Assembly: GCA_001580565.1 (NCBI GenBank)
Contig: LRBF01000106.1
Coordinates: forward strand, 1 to 58,560
DNA length: 58,560 nt
DNA from: Caballeronia megalochromosomata
GTDB taxonomy: Bacteria > Pseudomonadota > Gammaproteobacteria > Burkholderiales > Burkholderiaceae
Reading direction: 5' to 3'
Part shown: positions 57,305 to 58,560 of the stretch, in pieces
How positions within the stretch are numbered: the stretch's first letter is position 1
Layout: every line of letters begins with the position of its first letter
The notes under the pieces: generated by a model
Seen by the model: only the letters and a program-made list of their open reading frames with translations
The model's database searches: none
Told to the model about the DNA's origin: nothing
Program-made: the position numbers and the translations under genes

Positions 57305-57781
57305 ATGAAATACGCCTTTGAGGATTTCGATATCGGCAGCGTGGTTACTTTGAGCGCGCACACGTTCACGAGAGAGGAGATCGTCGGATTTGCGGAGCGT
57401 TACGATCCGCAGCCGTTTCATCTGTCGGAGGCCGCTGGTGAGGCGTCGCATTTCGGCGGACTCGTCGCGAGCGGCTGGAACACGTGTGCCGCGATGATGG
57501 GTATTCTCGTGCGCGACCTGGCCGGCGATTCGACCTCGATGGGCTCGCCGGGCCTCGACAATATTCGCTGGATCAAGCCCGTGCGGGTCGGGGATACGGT
57601 GCGGCTCACCGTGCGCGTGCTCGACAAGCGTGTGTCGAAGAGCAAGCCGGATCGTGGCATTGTGCAGACGCGCTGGGAAGCGCATAACCAGCACGGTGAA
57701 CTCGTGCTTACGGTGGATTCGGCGGCGCTTTTCGGGTTGCGCGATCCGGGTGGGGAGGCGGGGAGTGAGCTTGCGGTTTAG
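57305..57781 (+). CDS. MaoC-like (R)-specific enoyl-CoA hydratase
   Basis: This 158-residue single hot-dog domain protein is expected to hydrate 2-enoyl-CoA to (R)-3-hydroxyacyl-CoA. The hydratase motif FAERYDPQPFHLSE contains the catalytic pair D34 and H39, followed by GGLVASGW and the NIRWIKPVRVGDTV strand. Following the two dehydrogenase subunits, it would use their product. It could feed polyhydroxyalkanoate precursors or a beta-oxidation variant. It is the last gene before the inverted repeat. Confidence 0.9.
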   Translation: MKYAFEDFDIGSVVTLSAHTFTREEIVGFAERYDPQPFHLSEAAGEASHFGGLVASGWNTCAAMMGILVRDLAGDSTSMGSPGLDNIRWIKPVRVGDTVRLTVRVLDKRVSKSKPDRGIVQTRWEAHNQHGELVLTVDSAALFGLRDPGGEAGSELAV

Positions 57782-57844
57782 GTTTTTTTCGCCGGATCCC
57801 GATTTCGTGTTGGTTTATTAGCGTTGCCCCTGTGCGGGGCGGCA

Positions 57845-57876
57845 CCTACTTTCTTTGCTGCTGCAAAGAAAGTAGG
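57845..57876. repeat. Perfect hairpin inside the left arm
   Basis: CCTACTTTCTTTGC pairs perfectly with GCAAAGAAAGTAGG (14 bp, 4-nt loop TGCT). It is the most structured part of the arm and could work as a terminator for the upstream operon. Confidence 0.75.
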
Positions 57877-58320
57877 CAAAGAAAGCAGCTTTCCCATCCA
57901 AAGTGCTTCATGCCGGCCGCGGCACAGGCGATTGACCTAATGGCCCGGCAGTAGCGAGTGCCCTCATAGGTCTCGCGCGGCTTGGACCGCGCACGGTCTG
58001 TCACATCGCGCCGCGCGCGTAGCTGGTTCAGCACGAAATGGCTCCGGCCCGCTTCGCGGACGATGGGTCAATCGGGTCTGCGCGTGCTTCTGCGTTTCTC
58101 TTTTCCCGTCGGTTTCCCTCGCATACCCAACGGCAGCGCGTAGCGCTGTGCCGAAGCTATTTCGTGCTGAACCCGCGCGCTAAAACAACTAGCTCGACAG
58201 ACCGTGCACGGTCCAAGCCGCGTTGACCTACGAGGGCACTCGCTACTGCCGTTCCATTCAGCCAATCGCCTGTGCCGCGGCCGGTGTGAAGTGCTTAGGC
58301 TGGGACAAGCTGTTTCTTTG

Positions 58321-58352
58321 GTTACTTTCTTTGCAGCAGCAAAGAAAGTGAC
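58321..58352. repeat. Matching hairpin inside the right arm
   Basis: GTTACTTTCTTTGC pairs with GCAAAGAAAGTGAC (one G-U pair, 4-nt loop AGCA). It is the mirror copy of the hairpin at 57845-57876. The stem core CTTTCTTTGC is identical while the loop is the reverse complement, as expected for inverted arms. Confidence 0.75.
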
Positions 58353-58560
58353 TGCCGCCCCGCACAGGGGCAGTGCCAATAGACCGACACGAAAACGGGA
58401 TCCAGCGAAATCAAGACGCCGCAGACGGCGACATCTCCCGCTGCCAGCACCGCAAACCACATCTCGGCCCCCCTCCATAAGCCTCATCGCGCCCACCCGA
58501 CTGCAGACTGCCGTATCCCTCCCCATCTATCTCGTTACAGACAACACTAATCCCCAACTC

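Larger units (their letters stand above)
57790..58407. repeat. Large imperfect inverted repeat element, about 618 bp
   Basis: Two arms of about 250 bp (57790-58039 and 58159-58408) are inverted copies of each other around a centre of about 119 bp. Exact stretches include GGTTCAGCACGAAAT at 58025-58039 against 58159-58173, and GCCCCTGTGCGGGGC at 57826-57840 against 58357-58371. Divergence is highest near 57982-58020. No transposase or convincing coding frame is present; small open frames across it are typical of palindromic GC-rich DNA. Its outer edge matches the first 19 bases of the window. It is probably a dispersed non-autonomous repeat. The final 153 bases after it show nothing recognisable. 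Confidence 0.8.

Noticed and set aside
57826..58371. CRISPR array
   Set aside because: Repeated motifs here are inverted pairs, not direct repeats with regular unique spacers, and no cas gene is present.
58068..58526. A 152-codon minus-strand frame across the inverted repeat
   Set aside because: It runs through both hairpins and the palindrome centre, and its composition follows the repeat, not a protein family.

Overview
The window is a compact, GC-rich bacterial chromosome segment from the Burkholderiaceae, most likely Burkholderia sensu lato (Caballeronia, Paraburkholderia or a close relative). The evidence is the gene content and order: lpxH-ppiB-ppiA-TPR protein / cysS-alkA-accA-tilS-lysC, rpsO-pnp-qor-tpiA-secG-tRNA-Leu-nuoA-N-DUF2818, and YXWGXW proteins. 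Codon use is strongly G/C-ending. This placement is inferred from family knowledge; no search was run.

Layout. Positions 37-2815 (minus strand) hold lipid A synthesis (lpxH), two cyclophilins and a secreted TPR protein. Divergent from them, 3297-9949 (plus) is a housekeeping run: cysS, an AlkA-type glycosylase with a long basic tail, accA, tilS and lysC, followed by tRNA-Ser(GCU) with a clear promoter and terminator. A metalloprotease lipoprotein of the M48 family lies on the minus strand at 10459-11217. From 18254 down to 11386 runs a tightly coupled malonate decarboxylase operon, a GntR/FCD regulator followed by mdcA-B-C-D-E-G-H, with a divergent MFS carrier that is the obvious candidate for malonate uptake. 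Two His-rich YXWGXW proteins and fabI follow.

Positions 21993-27633 encode a YejABEF-type peptide ABC importer, followed by an NlpC/P60 hydrolase with a near-consensus promoter. Next is leuA, preceded by what I read as a Leu-rich leader peptide (28582-28668) whose predicted transcription start coincides with its ATG. A minus-strand lipoprotein, an orphan branched-chain-type binding protein, rpsO, pnp, a quinone oxidoreductase, tpiA, secG and tRNA-Leu(GAG) come next.

Positions 38294-53591 are the complete 14-gene respiratory complex I operon plus its betaproteobacterial companion DUF2818. A Nudix ADP-sugar hydrolase follows. An apparent lipid-catabolism operon comes next (DUF1178, two acyl-CoA dehydrogenase subunits, MaoC hydratase), behind a perfect 12-bp palindrome. 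The window closes with a non-coding inverted-repeat element of about 618 bp (57790-58407). Its outer 19 bases recur at the first bases of the window, so another copy probably lies just upstream of lpxH.

Most of the window is ordinary core genome. The parts most worth a second look are the leuA leader, the large inverted repeat, the operator-like palindrome before the acyl-CoA dehydrogenase operon, the GntR-led malonate operon without a classical malonate carrier, and the His-rich segments in NuoL and the YXWGXW proteins. No CRISPR array, transposase, prophage or integrase gene was seen.
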